Shown: in pieces, positions 17,701-25,077 of the stretch
How the letters are laid out: every line of letters begins with the position of its first letter
How positions within the stretch are numbered: position 1 is the stretch's first letter
Source of the DNA: a virus
Reading direction: 5' to 3' (one strand)
DNA length: 64,000 nucleotides
Virus record (IMG/VR): IMGVR_UViG_3300021963_000094
Location: 1 to 64,000 of that record
Notes under the pieces: generated by a model
Told to the model about the DNA's origin: nothing
Database searches by the model: none
The model's input: the letters and a program-made list of their open reading frames with translations, nothing else
Made by a program: the position numbers and the translations under genes

Positions 17701-19309
17701 AGCAGATCTAGAAAATCAGGTGCTTGATTTGAAAAGAAAGTCTCCACTTGATGGTTCAGATCCTAAACAAAAGATGAAAGAATTAAAGGAGCTTTCTGCA
17801 TCTTTTGATGCTCAGAAGATAGAAGCTGTTAGATCCGTGATGAAAGATTATTTAAAAAACTCTATCACGGTTCCTGATATACAATTCCCTAAGCAGTCTA
17901 AAAATCTGATTGCTGAAATACCATCTCCTATAAAGATTATAAGAGACACTAACGCCAAGATAAAAATAGGTGCAATTCCACAAATTCCGTCTGCTGGTAA
18001 AAAAGTTAATTTAAAATCCAGAATATTAGACTCTGTAAAAAATATAGAATTCAAGGCAGCATCTAAATATGCAGATCTTAACAAAGATTTACCTAAAGGC
18101 TCAAGAATAGTTGCGGTATTTAATTCACCAATAAATGAGTTAGGTAAAAGCCAGGAGGATGTTGAATCTTTAAAGGGATTGATATCTGATGGGATAGGAC
18201 AGATATTCAGTGGAGATAAATCTCCTCTAAGTAACAAATCTCTTCTAACCTTCAAACCTAAACTAAAAAAGATTCCAAGAATTCCGGGAGCAGGTCTTCC
18301 CGCACCAGGAGCTATAATAGCAACGCCTAATCCTATAGTTAATTCTGTTAAAGGATTTATTAATAAAAATCTGAATGTCAATGTTCAGGATTTAGTAAAG
18401 CTTGCAGATCGAACTTCTATCGGAGGTAACAAAGTTTTAAGGGAAAAAGATTTGCAATTAATGATTAGGAATTCTCTAGATAAAACTTTAAGCAAATTCC
18501 CAGTTGATCTAAAGAATGTTAATTTCCAAAATATTGCTAGTGCAGGTGATGTTGCTCAAGAATATTCTAAGTTTTGTTCTTCTTTAGAACTTCCTCCATT
18601 TCCTCCAAAGAAGAGTGGCAATCCTGCTGTTCCCCTGGGACCTGGCGGAATACCACCGATAATAATTCCAGGCTCTGTTGTTTCAAACTTTATAGTGAAG
18701 GGAGCTTCATCAGCGATAGATTCCGTGGATGTTTCTAAAATTATTCCTGGCGGATTATCTGCATTTGATAATTTAGCTGCAGATGACATCAAAGTTATGA
18801 CAAACAATATTGCGGTTTCTTTTTTTAACAAAGCAAGCATACCAGCTATTGATAATTTGCCATCAATTCCTTTAGAAGCAAGACCCCAAGATTACATAGA
18901 GCTTGTTATGAGCTTTTTACCGGTTCATCCTTATGCTGATATAGCATTCACGTTATTGTGGACCAAATTTAAAAACCCGCCGAGGATTCCGATCCCTCCT
19001 GAAATAATAGAACCTCTGTTAGCACTACAAAAAGCTATAGTGTATAAACTACCTTGGCCTATCGTAGTATTACTTGGAAGAAATGTTATTAACATTTTAA
19101 ATCCCCTTTATACAAGAGAAGATATTCCTAGATGGGATAGAATGTCTTTGAAAAATCCATTTTTTGTTGTTTTTCTGGACGAATTTATCAGATCAGCTGC
19201 GGATATATCTGGAGGATTCAAATTCTTTATAGGCGCGGGAAAATTATTTTATCCCCTCCCAACTCTTGAAATTAATTTGGGATTTGGTACTAAAATCAAC
19301 ATAAACTAA
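14768..19309 (+). CDS. Very large tail/baseplate protein with proline-punctuated hydrophobic segments
   Basis: A 1513-aa protein with no recognised family. Residues 1-200 are acidic and helical. A Gly/Ser/Asp-rich linker lies at about 210-240. A coiled-coil-like charged segment covers about 335-370, and a short Cys-rich stretch (CPPDCCG, then CPNLFTTC) lies at about 740-775. Residues about 787-885 are very hydrophobic but broken by many prolines (for example IPMPMIWTIIPPIVIPLPIG), followed by helical regions. A second such stretch lies at about 1369-1448. It sits between the spike gene and the S1-repeat gene. A tape-measure or membrane-contacting tail role is possible by size and hydrophobicity, but this is inference. 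Confidence 0.65.
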   Translation: MDFNFNKLQDISDRISSGELKPEDVLNEFSGFTDDLPSDEEIINNAQELEKSIEPVPLILTDDEINDLICSYDGEELANRTFWEILRKQNYLDRISELPDFSRNRNFDKFMDDNNLSNELNGAKEMISDNLDLDLLGIKFSGSNRKIRRFKIGPFGFDIHIITHKGVPLFFHVAPKKMSLSFIRDQLKKKSKKGKAKKCSDDIYNKFGSGSGPSTSDNNDFGDGTGSEAGSDSGFGSNNIDPEKLSSLLDNILDREASEKDSNNAFDVSDIVDQVFCEPDFPINPETGEPLFTKEDLKSFIEEICLPEEESAIPEVLPEGDIDDVTEKVNKCLSQAKEIFKDVRENNELRSRYEKAEKDLEEILYHYKIVKNYYNGLSKSFEAKAKSGKKGNPLTLLLTLVLASSDANKFLDAVKNFSARFKETKKQTSPGKKGYVGIKFDIAFPHGLGGDLPYETVKPEATSDLLSSDYERVDLTKLQLGMEFSSKGILGSGNSDFLKSYEDFIIFRDENPKLDVPFYNFIQDIEGSNKPKEAIIKDIEKNHGFLYSNLLEISANPWLFFTADERGDNDARKSADIKPQSTNSDGEPNQSFSDFWGNFKKSFDTKYNARKKIVEDKINSIKVLSDKFVDTLADYYFTVNLSSTSNNSKLLKDASDKADKNVSYIEDLLLSIAQKIQELDQKNSPEVLQSRAESIDCFGSANDGSENSGGSSSTGIGVSIGLDANGNPNNSTPDTLKAACPPDCCGASGQAFSGGGIIDGLNSPDCPNLFTTCYWKEFAKKATTVGILPIPNGLPPIENPAGFLPNIGLKYWPVGYLPPSFIPLPPPLVNPLDGTPFIRIPMPMIWTIIPPIVIPLPIGVIVIFIPFIGGFMPSPLVFFHDFLTGNSIFLLGIRGFRFIPRKSDPVIPDPLVRLKQFLSLGVPNYLFPFPNLGKDNVDDPKRIKKDILANLKKRLSNAKVNIDFSKIQKVQDDLAKKKADLENQVLDLKRKSPLDGSDPKQKMKELKELSASFDAQKIEAVRSVMKDYLKNSITVPDIQFPKQSKNLIAEIPSPIKIIRDTNAKIKIGAIPQIPSAGKKVNLKSRILDSVKNIEFKAASKYADLNKDLPKGSRIVAVFNSPINELGKSQEDVESLKGLISDGIGQIFSGDKSPLSNKSLLTFKPKLKKIPRIPGAGLPAPGAIIATPNPIVNSVKGFINKNLNVNVQDLVKLADRTSIGGNKVLREKDLQLMIRNSLDKTLSKFPVDLKNVNFQNIASAGDVAQEYSKFCSSLELPPFPPKKSGNPAVPLGPGGIPPIIIPGSVVSNFIVKGASSAIDSVDVSKIIPGGLSAFDNLAADDIKVMTNNIAVSFFNKASIPAIDNLPSIPLEARPQDYIELVMSFLPVHPYADIAFTLLWTKFKNPPRIPIPPEIIEPLLALQKAIVYKLPWPIVVLLGRNVINILNPLYTREDIPRWDRMSLKNPFFVVFLDEFIRSAADISGGFKFFIGAGKLFYPLPTLEINLGFGTKININ

Positions 19310-19331
19310 AATCATTTAAAAACAAACAAAA

Positions 19332-20456
19332 ATGGCTAAGAAAAGACAATACACAAGAGACGAGTATTCTCCGGAAGAAAGGGCTATTATGGACGAACTT
19401 TACGAAGGTCACTTTAGAGTAAATTTCGCAGATAACCCTGCCCAATCATATTCTAAGGAGCTAGAAGAAAATCAAGTTCTAAGTGTAAAAATCACACAGA
19501 TCAGAGGAACCAGTGCAATAGGTGAAACGTCTGTTGGACAATCTGTTGCGATAGATTTAATGAAAGAAGAAAAAGCAATCAAGAGATTAGGATTCCCTGC
19601 ACTTAATGTACAGGAAGGATCTCAGCTTGATGTTGTAATATTCAAAGATAAATCTGGAATGTATAATGGATCTTTAGCAGCAGGCTATGAGAATTCATTA
19701 AAGACCGAATTATTAAATTCGATCAAGGAAGAGAAAACAGCATACACGGTGAGAATCGATTCAACATGTCCTGGAGGATTTATGGTGAACCTTTCTGGTA
19801 TCAAGTGTTTCTTACCTGGTTCATTAGCAGCAGCTAATAGAATTATAGATTTCCAATCATTTGTTGGAAAAACAATCAATATAATGATTGAGACTTACGA
19901 TGAAAGAAGAGACATTTTTGTTGTTTCCTTCAAAAAGTATCTTAAGCATGTTATTGATGCTAAAGTGGAAGAATTATCTCTCACACAAAAATACACAGGT
20001 ACAGTTACAGGTATGTCAACTGCAGGTGTATTCGTTGAATGGGATGAGTATTACACTGGTTTAATCCCAGCAGAGGAATTTGATAATGCCGGAATTAAAA
20101 TGGATCTAAACGCAGGAGGAAGCGTGTCATTCTATGTTTCTGACTTCAGAAATCCAAACAGAATAGTATTAAGATTAAACCCACCTGAAGGAAAAGATAG
20201 GGACTTACAGGAACTTAAAGACATTTCTTTATTGGAAGATAAAGAAAATAAAATATATAGAGGGACAGTGTCAAAGGTGAAAAACTTCGGGGTTTTTGTA
20301 AAACTTGAAAATAACATCGTTGGCCTTGTTGAAAAGGACTATTTGGCTGGAAATCCAAAAGATTATGAAGTAGGATCTGAAATATCCTGCACTATCATGG
20401 ACGTAGAGCTACAGAGTTCAAAACTCTATTTAAAGGAAAAAATTGAAAATACTTGA
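19332..20456 (+). CDS. Protein with S1-type RNA-binding repeats
   Basis: A 374-aa protein made of S1-like OB repeats. Two are clear: residues 219-283 (KYTGTVTGMSTAGVFVEWDE, then GLIPAEEF) and 307-370 (KIYRGTVSKVKNFGVFVKLE, then GLVEKDYL and VGSEISCTIMDV). A more diverged repeat lies at 134-203, and a degenerate one at about 46-120. This is the architecture of ribosomal protein S1 and related RNA-binding proteins, and it is shorter than bacterial S1 (usually six repeats). It sits inside the baseplate block. It could recruit host ribosomes to phage mRNA or protect RNA; the cellular role is inferred. The ATG at 19332 lies in an A-rich leader. Confidence 0.85.
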   Translation: MAKKRQYTRDEYSPEERAIMDELYEGHFRVNFADNPAQSYSKELEENQVLSVKITQIRGTSAIGETSVGQSVAIDLMKEEKAIKRLGFPALNVQEGSQLDVVIFKDKSGMYNGSLAAGYENSLKTELLNSIKEEKTAYTVRIDSTCPGGFMVNLSGIKCFLPGSLAAANRIIDFQSFVGKTINIMIETYDERRDIFVVSFKKYLKHVIDAKVEELSLTQKYTGTVTGMSTAGVFVEWDEYYTGLIPAEEFDNAGIKMDLNAGGSVSFYVSDFRNPNRIVLRLNPPEGKDRDLQELKDISLLEDKENKIYRGTVSKVKNFGVFVKLENNIVGLVEKDYLAGNPKDYEVGSEISCTIMDVELQSSKLYLKEKIENT

Positions 20457-21903
20457 TCAAAATTTTTATTACGCAGCTAAAATCGGATTCGAATTCGAAT
20501 TCATGTCTTCTTTCTCTAGGAAGGAGATAGCCGAGAAAATTGGGGAAGATTTAGGGAAACAGGTAAAAGTCTTTAGAAAATACCACTCTAAATTTTCCCC
20601 AACTCGTGATATTTTTAAGCTGGAGCCTGATTTTTCTGGGGGTCTTAAGATGGTTGAGCTGATAACCGGACCCATGGATTACTTCGAGGCAATCCCCGTT
20701 TTAATTAGAATTTTAAAATGGATAGACGAAAACGGATATACTAACGAAAGATGTGCACTCCAATTTGGTCTAAGCTTTGATAGAGTAAAATATCCTTCGT
20801 TAATAGATTTTAGCCAACTAAATCCCCTGAAATTTGTTTTGGGATTTGATGAAGAATTCATCTGGAAGAAATTTCCGGAGAGAAGAGGATCTTTATATGC
20901 GAAGTCAATCAAAAGAATATCCCCTTCTAATAGATTTGTAAGAGGACATAAAGACATTCTAGGAGACAGAAACTCATATACTGTTTACACAGAAAAAAAT
21001 ATGGGTGTTAATCTAACCAAGTTACAGGACGGGTATATGGAGGTTAGGTATATGGGTGGAACGGATTATCAGAAAAAGTACACAGACATCAAAGAAATTA
21101 TAGATTATCTGATATCTCATACTTTTAATTGTCTTTTGCATAACGATACTCTTACACAAAAAGAAACATCGACCCTTAGTGAATTGATATCTAAGGTTTA
21201 TAAAGAAACTGAAAGTTTTATAGATCCTGAGTCTTTCATGAGAAACTATCCAGATCTACACGTTACTGTCGATTTAAGAGAGGATTTACAGATAATTAAA
21301 ACTTATTTTAATGAGGTTAAAAATTTCCTATACAGTTTAATTGTAGATAATGGAATCACAGAAGGATTCTTAAACTACGACACGCAAATTGCTAAGTACC
21401 AATTAAAGGATGGTAAAACAAAAACAGCTAACATGCTAAAAGATCTAGATCTGATAGAATGTGAAATTGAAGGAAACGTAGCAAGATGTAGAATATTTGG
21501 CTGTAAGTTAGAAAACTGCCAGATAGAAGATTCCCAGTTAGTCATGAACAATGACGTAACGGATTCTAAAATCCTTGACTGCGATCTTAGTTTTAGCAAC
21601 AACATTTCAAATTCGTATATAGATTCAAAGGATAGAGAAATCAGCTGCGAGGTTACTGGCGGTGTTATTAGGTCTGGTTATATAACAAAACTGGCTGAGA
21701 TATCATCTTCAACTGAAATTATCAGTAATGGTGCAGATCCTAAAGGTAAAGACAAAGGAAAAGGAAAGGGTGGAAAAATGATTAAATCCACAATTTTCCC
21801 AGATAGAAACTACGAGGATATCGTAAAACCAGAGCCTTTCGAGGATCTAAATAATCGAAGACCATCTTTTTCCGTAAACCAGCTGTATAAAAATAATAAT
21901 TAA
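20443..21903 (+). CDS. Amidoligase-like (ATP-dependent COOH-NH2 ligase) protein with a beta-helix-like C-terminal part
   Basis: A 486-aa protein. Residues 1-250 look like the Amidoligase_2 family, which is related to glutamine synthetase and joins carboxyl and amino groups: KIGFEFEFMS (13-22), a VELITGP strand (71-77), a C-A-L-Q-F-G-L-S segment (104-111) in the place of the usual CGxHxH, and YMEVRYMGGTDYQ. The His residues of the third motif are missing, so activity is not certain. Residues about 335-430 hold short repeating strands rich in C, D, I and S (LIECEIEGNVARCRIFGCKL type), like a small beta-helix. The end has a Lys/Gly-rich patch. A TTG start at 20443 follows an AAAGGA sequence and overlaps the S1 gene by 14 nt. 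Confidence 0.65.
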   Translation: MKILDQNFYYAAKIGFEFEFMSSFSRKEIAEKIGEDLGKQVKVFRKYHSKFSPTRDIFKLEPDFSGGLKMVELITGPMDYFEAIPVLIRILKWIDENGYTNERCALQFGLSFDRVKYPSLIDFSQLNPLKFVLGFDEEFIWKKFPERRGSLYAKSIKRISPSNRFVRGHKDILGDRNSYTVYTEKNMGVNLTKLQDGYMEVRYMGGTDYQKKYTDIKEIIDYLISHTFNCLLHNDTLTQKETSTLSELISKVYKETESFIDPESFMRNYPDLHVTVDLREDLQIIKTYFNEVKNFLYSLIVDNGITEGFLNYDTQIAKYQLKDGKTKTANMLKDLDLIECEIEGNVARCRIFGCKLENCQIEDSQLVMNNDVTDSKILDCDLSFSNNISNSYIDSKDREISCEVTGGVIRSGYITKLAEISSSTEIISNGADPKGKDKGKGKGGKMIKSTIFPDRNYEDIVKPEPFEDLNNRRPSFSVNQLYKNNN

Positions 21904-21905
21904 GA

Positions 21906-22676
21906 ATGACTACATCAGAAGAGGCACTAATACAAGAGGTAAAGGACGACATATCTCATTCTTGCGCATTACCATATGCACTGAACGATCAGGAGATAAA
22001 AAGGATCATAAAAAGAGCGAAGGCATATTTTTATGATAACTATCAATATGCGGTAGAGGATAAAATAATGGTGTTACCTTCACAATTATTCAGTACCCAA
22101 CAATTCAGAGCGACCAGACAAATCCAATTACCAGACTGCGTTATAGGTGTTTGGGACGTGAGAGAAGTAGGAGGAGCTGGTATAGTTGGAACCCCGGATA
22201 AGGATTTTGGAGATGCTAAGCTATTAGGTTCGGAGCTTATGCTTAGCCCTTTTATAGGTGATAACCTTGTTTATAGAACAGTTTTATACTCATTTTTCGA
22301 TCTTGCAAAAGCTTTTTTATTGGAGACTTTTGCATTCAATTACAACAAAAACACTAAAAGATTAACTATAAATGGTAGAGATCCTAGTAGAGCAACTTCT
22401 TCTGGAATGACCATGGGAGGTAAAGATGTCGGGGTTAGAGCTTTTATTGCAATACCTGACGAGAATCTTTATTCCGACGAGCTTTTTGTTAGATATGTGC
22501 TTGCTGAAGCAAAAATTAACATAGGCAGACTTTTAGGCACATTTGGCTATCAATTGCCAGGAGGCGTAACCATAAATGCTGCAGCTATTCAAGGAATTGG
22601 ACAAGCAGAGAAAACCGAGGTTATGGAGATGATTAAAAGTGAAAATACGCCAAGTTACTTCCTACAGTGGAATTAA
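21906..22676 (+). CDS. Phage structural protein of unknown role (256 aa)
   Basis: A 256-aa protein without signal peptide or enzymatic motif. The N-terminal part is helical (about 24-45), the middle is beta-rich (LPDCVIGVWDVREVGG), and the C-terminus includes RYVLAEAKINIGRLLGTFGYQLPGGVTINA (about 198-227) and a final NTPSYFLQWN. The 'LGxFxxxLPGGVxINA' block is one I associate with T4-like virion proteins, but I cannot name the gene. It lies just upstream of gp25- and gp6-like genes, separated by a promoter-like gap, so a baseplate or neck position is likely. Confidence 0.6.
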   Translation: MTTSEEALIQEVKDDISHSCALPYALNDQEIKRIIKRAKAYFYDNYQYAVEDKIMVLPSQLFSTQQFRATRQIQLPDCVIGVWDVREVGGAGIVGTPDKDFGDAKLLGSELMLSPFIGDNLVYRTVLYSFFDLAKAFLLETFAFNYNKNTKRLTINGRDPSRATSSGMTMGGKDVGVRAFIAIPDENLYSDELFVRYVLAEAKINIGRLLGTFGYQLPGGVTINAAAIQGIGQAEKTEVMEMIKSENTPSYFLQWN

Positions 22677-22707
22677 TCCCAATAATTATCTTCTGCTTAT
22701 ATTTTCT

Positions 22708-22720
22708 AAATATATAAGGG
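22708..22720 (+). promoter_or_regulatory. Candidate phage promoter motif before the gp25-like gene
   Basis: AAATATATAAGGG sits 4 nt before the ATG at 22725, in a 48-nt gap. The 3' part (AAGGGAG) could also act as a Shine-Dalgarno sequence. The same TATATAAGGGA string recurs before the genes at 46318 and 51462. Confidence 0.4.
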
Positions 22721-22724
22721 AGAT

Positions 22725-23096
22725 ATGATCAAAATTTCGGACATATACCCAAGAAATCCAGACGACCCGCTTTACGAGGCGGATAAGCTTGAGACTGATG
22801 ATGTTGTTGAATCTACCGTAGGTATGATAAAACAGATCATGCTAACCAAGCCGGGGACTGTTTTGGGCGATCCGTATTTTGGCATCGATCTGGAATCAAT
22901 GATATTTGATTTTGAGGTGTCCCAAAGTGAATTGGAAGAAGCTATATCGTTACAGCTTTATACGTATTGTACTTTTGCTAGGGGCATTCTTAATATCGAT
23001 TTTCAATTGGGATTCTTTGAAGGCGAAACAAGAGATACGTGTGTGATAGAGTTCGCAATCAAAGGTAATCCAGTTCTAGGAATAAAGGTAATTTAA
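22725..23096 (+). CDS. Baseplate wedge protein, gp25-like
   Basis: A 123-aa protein of the gp25/GPW family, the small sheath-like wedge component that starts sheath assembly in contractile tails. Features are the 'V...I.QIM.T.PGT...DP.FG.DL' region (about 34-60, GMIKQIMLTKPGTVLGDPYFGIDL) and a C-terminal strand set (CVIEFAIKGNPVLGIKVI). The length is normal. It is immediately followed (2 nt) by a gp6-like gene, the usual partner order (gp25 then gp6). It is preceded by a good purine-rich ribosome-binding stretch and a candidate promoter. I consider this one of the safest tail assignments in the window. Confidence 0.85.
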   Translation: MIKISDIYPRNPDDPLYEADKLETDDVVESTVGMIKQIMLTKPGTVLGDPYFGIDLESMIFDFEVSQSELEEAISLQLYTYCTFARGILNIDFQLGFFEGETRDTCVIEFAIKGNPVLGIKVI

Positions 23097-23098
23097 AA

Positions 23099-24823
23099 AT
23101 GGATTTATTTAAAAAAAATCGTGCCAAGATACAAGACCTGCTCCAGGACACTCTTGAGCTAATACAAAAAAGATATAATCAAGCAAATCAGCTATTTACT
23201 GTTGCTTCTGCCTGGGGACAGATATTGTTCGTTCTACAGAACCTATCTCAACTTATTTTATTCTTTATCGAAGACTCCATAACGGAGCTTGATATCAATA
23301 AGGCGAGCAGAGAAAGCTCTGTTTATGGATTAGCAGCTCTAACTGGACACAACGCTTCCAGAAGTAGCTGTGCAAGAGGGCAGGTAGATATCACATGGAA
23401 TGGACAGGATTCTACCAGTGTAGGTGGAAGTGCAATATTAATTCCTAAATATTCTTCAATTAAATTTCAAAACGGAGGTATAAACTATCTTTTAAACCTA
23501 CCACAGGACTATGCAAGATTAAACCTAACGCCTTCTACCAAAATCTCTTGTGAAATAATCGAGGGAAGTATTAGAGCTTCAACTTTTACCGGGAGTGGAA
23601 CAATATTACAAAGCTACAATGTTTCCGATAGGGTAACATCCACCGTAGACAACTTCGAGGTTAAGGTCTTCGTCGACAGCGAAGAATGGAAAATATACGA
23701 TTCACTTTACGATATACCTTTTAATTATAACGGATGCCTGGTTAAAACCGGTATCAATAATGGTATTGATGTTATTTTCGGGAACACCAACTTTGGAAAA
23801 ATACCACCCCTTGGGTCTACCATCCAGGTTCAATATGTTGAAACTATAGGGGTTTCTGGAAATATCAATTCGATAGATCCAGGTAAGATATCATTTGAAT
23901 TTGATGATGATGGAACAGATGCTTTTGGTAATCCTGTTTCTTTAAGTGATTATTTAAAAATAACCTGTGTTACTGCTCCACAACTTGGAACAGACAAAGA
24001 ATCTATTCAGCTTACAAGAATATTAGCACCTAAAACATCAAGATCTTTTGTTTTAGCAAATGCTGAAACGTATACCACATATTTTGAAAAATTTGGTACA
24101 TTCTCTATTATAGAGGCATTCTCAACATTTGATGATCAATATCTCGATGATGATAATATTATTTATGTTTTACTAGTTCCTGATATCAGACAAAAATTAA
24201 AAACGAATGAAACGTATTTCGATATAAAGGAAACTGAGTTTACCTTAACCGATTATCAAAAACAAAGACTTTTAAAAGTAATAGACGAGAGCGGGCAAAA
24301 GATTGTAACAACTGAGGTAAAAATATTAGATCCTAAAATATCTAGATATGTTATAAACGTTCTGATTAGCATATTCGAAGGATATGACCCAAGTACAGTT
24401 AAGGGACAAATAGTCGATTCCATAAGCTCTTATTTTATAGGAATAAGAAGAAGAGACAAGATACCAAGATCTGATCTAATCGCTATTCTAGAATCTATCC
24501 CAGGGGTAGATTCTGTTACATTATTCTTCGTAAGTGAGAAAAATGAAAAATATGCTAGAAGCGTAGAAAATCTTGCAGACACAGATCCTAAGAAAAATCT
24601 AGTTCTTGGATTAGACGAGTTTGGTGATATCGTTTTTGGTAAAGATGAAATAGCAATTATAACAGGTGGATGGGGAGACAGAACTGGACTTTACTACGAC
24701 CAAGGTGCTGATTATAACAAACTTTCATCTATCAACATAGATATTAGAGCAACTGTTCCGGTAACATATAACACCGAGATTAATATGAAGAACAAGACGT
24801 TCCTAAAAAATAACAATCAATAA
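23099..24823 (+). CDS. Baseplate wedge protein, gp6/J-like
   Basis: A 574-aa protein that fits the gp6/baseplate J family, which forms the iris-like ring of wedges around the hub. The N-terminus is helical (about 5-65, with SVYGLAALTGHNASR following), then a long beta-rich middle with ARGQVDITWNG and GGSAILIPKYSSIKF (about 95-130). A conserved-looking region follows near VPDIRQKLKTNETYFDIKETEFTL. The C-terminal domain includes IPRSDLIAILESIPGVDSVTLFFVSE (about 460-485), typical of J proteins where a final strand swaps. The size is near T4 gp6. It overlaps the next gene in a TAATG junction. Identification is by architecture and the gp25 neighbour. Confidence 0.8.
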   Translation: MDLFKKNRAKIQDLLQDTLELIQKRYNQANQLFTVASAWGQILFVLQNLSQLILFFIEDSITELDINKASRESSVYGLAALTGHNASRSSCARGQVDITWNGQDSTSVGGSAILIPKYSSIKFQNGGINYLLNLPQDYARLNLTPSTKISCEIIEGSIRASTFTGSGTILQSYNVSDRVTSTVDNFEVKVFVDSEEWKIYDSLYDIPFNYNGCLVKTGINNGIDVIFGNTNFGKIPPLGSTIQVQYVETIGVSGNINSIDPGKISFEFDDDGTDAFGNPVSLSDYLKITCVTAPQLGTDKESIQLTRILAPKTSRSFVLANAETYTTYFEKFGTFSIIEAFSTFDDQYLDDDNIIYVLLVPDIRQKLKTNETYFDIKETEFTLTDYQKQRLLKVIDESGQKIVTTEVKILDPKISRYVINVLISIFEGYDPSTVKGQIVDSISSYFIGIRRRDKIPRSDLIAILESIPGVDSVTLFFVSEKNEKYARSVENLADTDPKKNLVLGLDEFGDIVFGKDEIAIITGGWGDRTGLYYDQGADYNKLSSINIDIRATVPVTYNTEINMKNKTFLKNNNQ

Positions 24824-25077
24824 TGTTTAACACAGAAAGAAAGAGTTATTACGAGTATATTGAATCAACAGAGGATAAAAGAACCAACGTTGGTTTTGAA
24901 TATGAAGGAAGAATATTCGAAAAGACCCTTTCTTCTATAACTTTGGGTGGAGATAACAACAGAAAAAGTATATTAAGCTCAATAGAAAGAGTTGTTTTTA
25001 GGTTAATTGAGACAACAAAAAACATTAGAAATTTTGTTAACTACAGAGTTCCTAAAAATAATAAGTATGTTCGATAA
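24823..25077 (+). CDS. Small protein between gp6-like and the giant wedge gene
   Basis: An 84-aa polar protein with no recognised motif. It overlaps both neighbours by one nucleotide through TAATG junctions, so it is tightly coupled to the gp6-like and giant wedge genes and is likely made in matching amounts. It could be a small wedge component or chaperone, but nothing in the sequence says which. Confidence 0.65.
   Translation: MFNTERKSYYEYIESTEDKRTNVGFEYEGRIFEKTLSSITLGGDNNRKSILSSIERVVFRLIETTKNIRNFVNYRVPKNNKYVR

Noticed and set aside
20250-20265. AAAATATATAGAGG inside the S1-repeat gene as another promoter copy
   Set aside because: It is in the middle of a coding region and not near a start codon on the same strand, so chance in AT-rich DNA is more likely.
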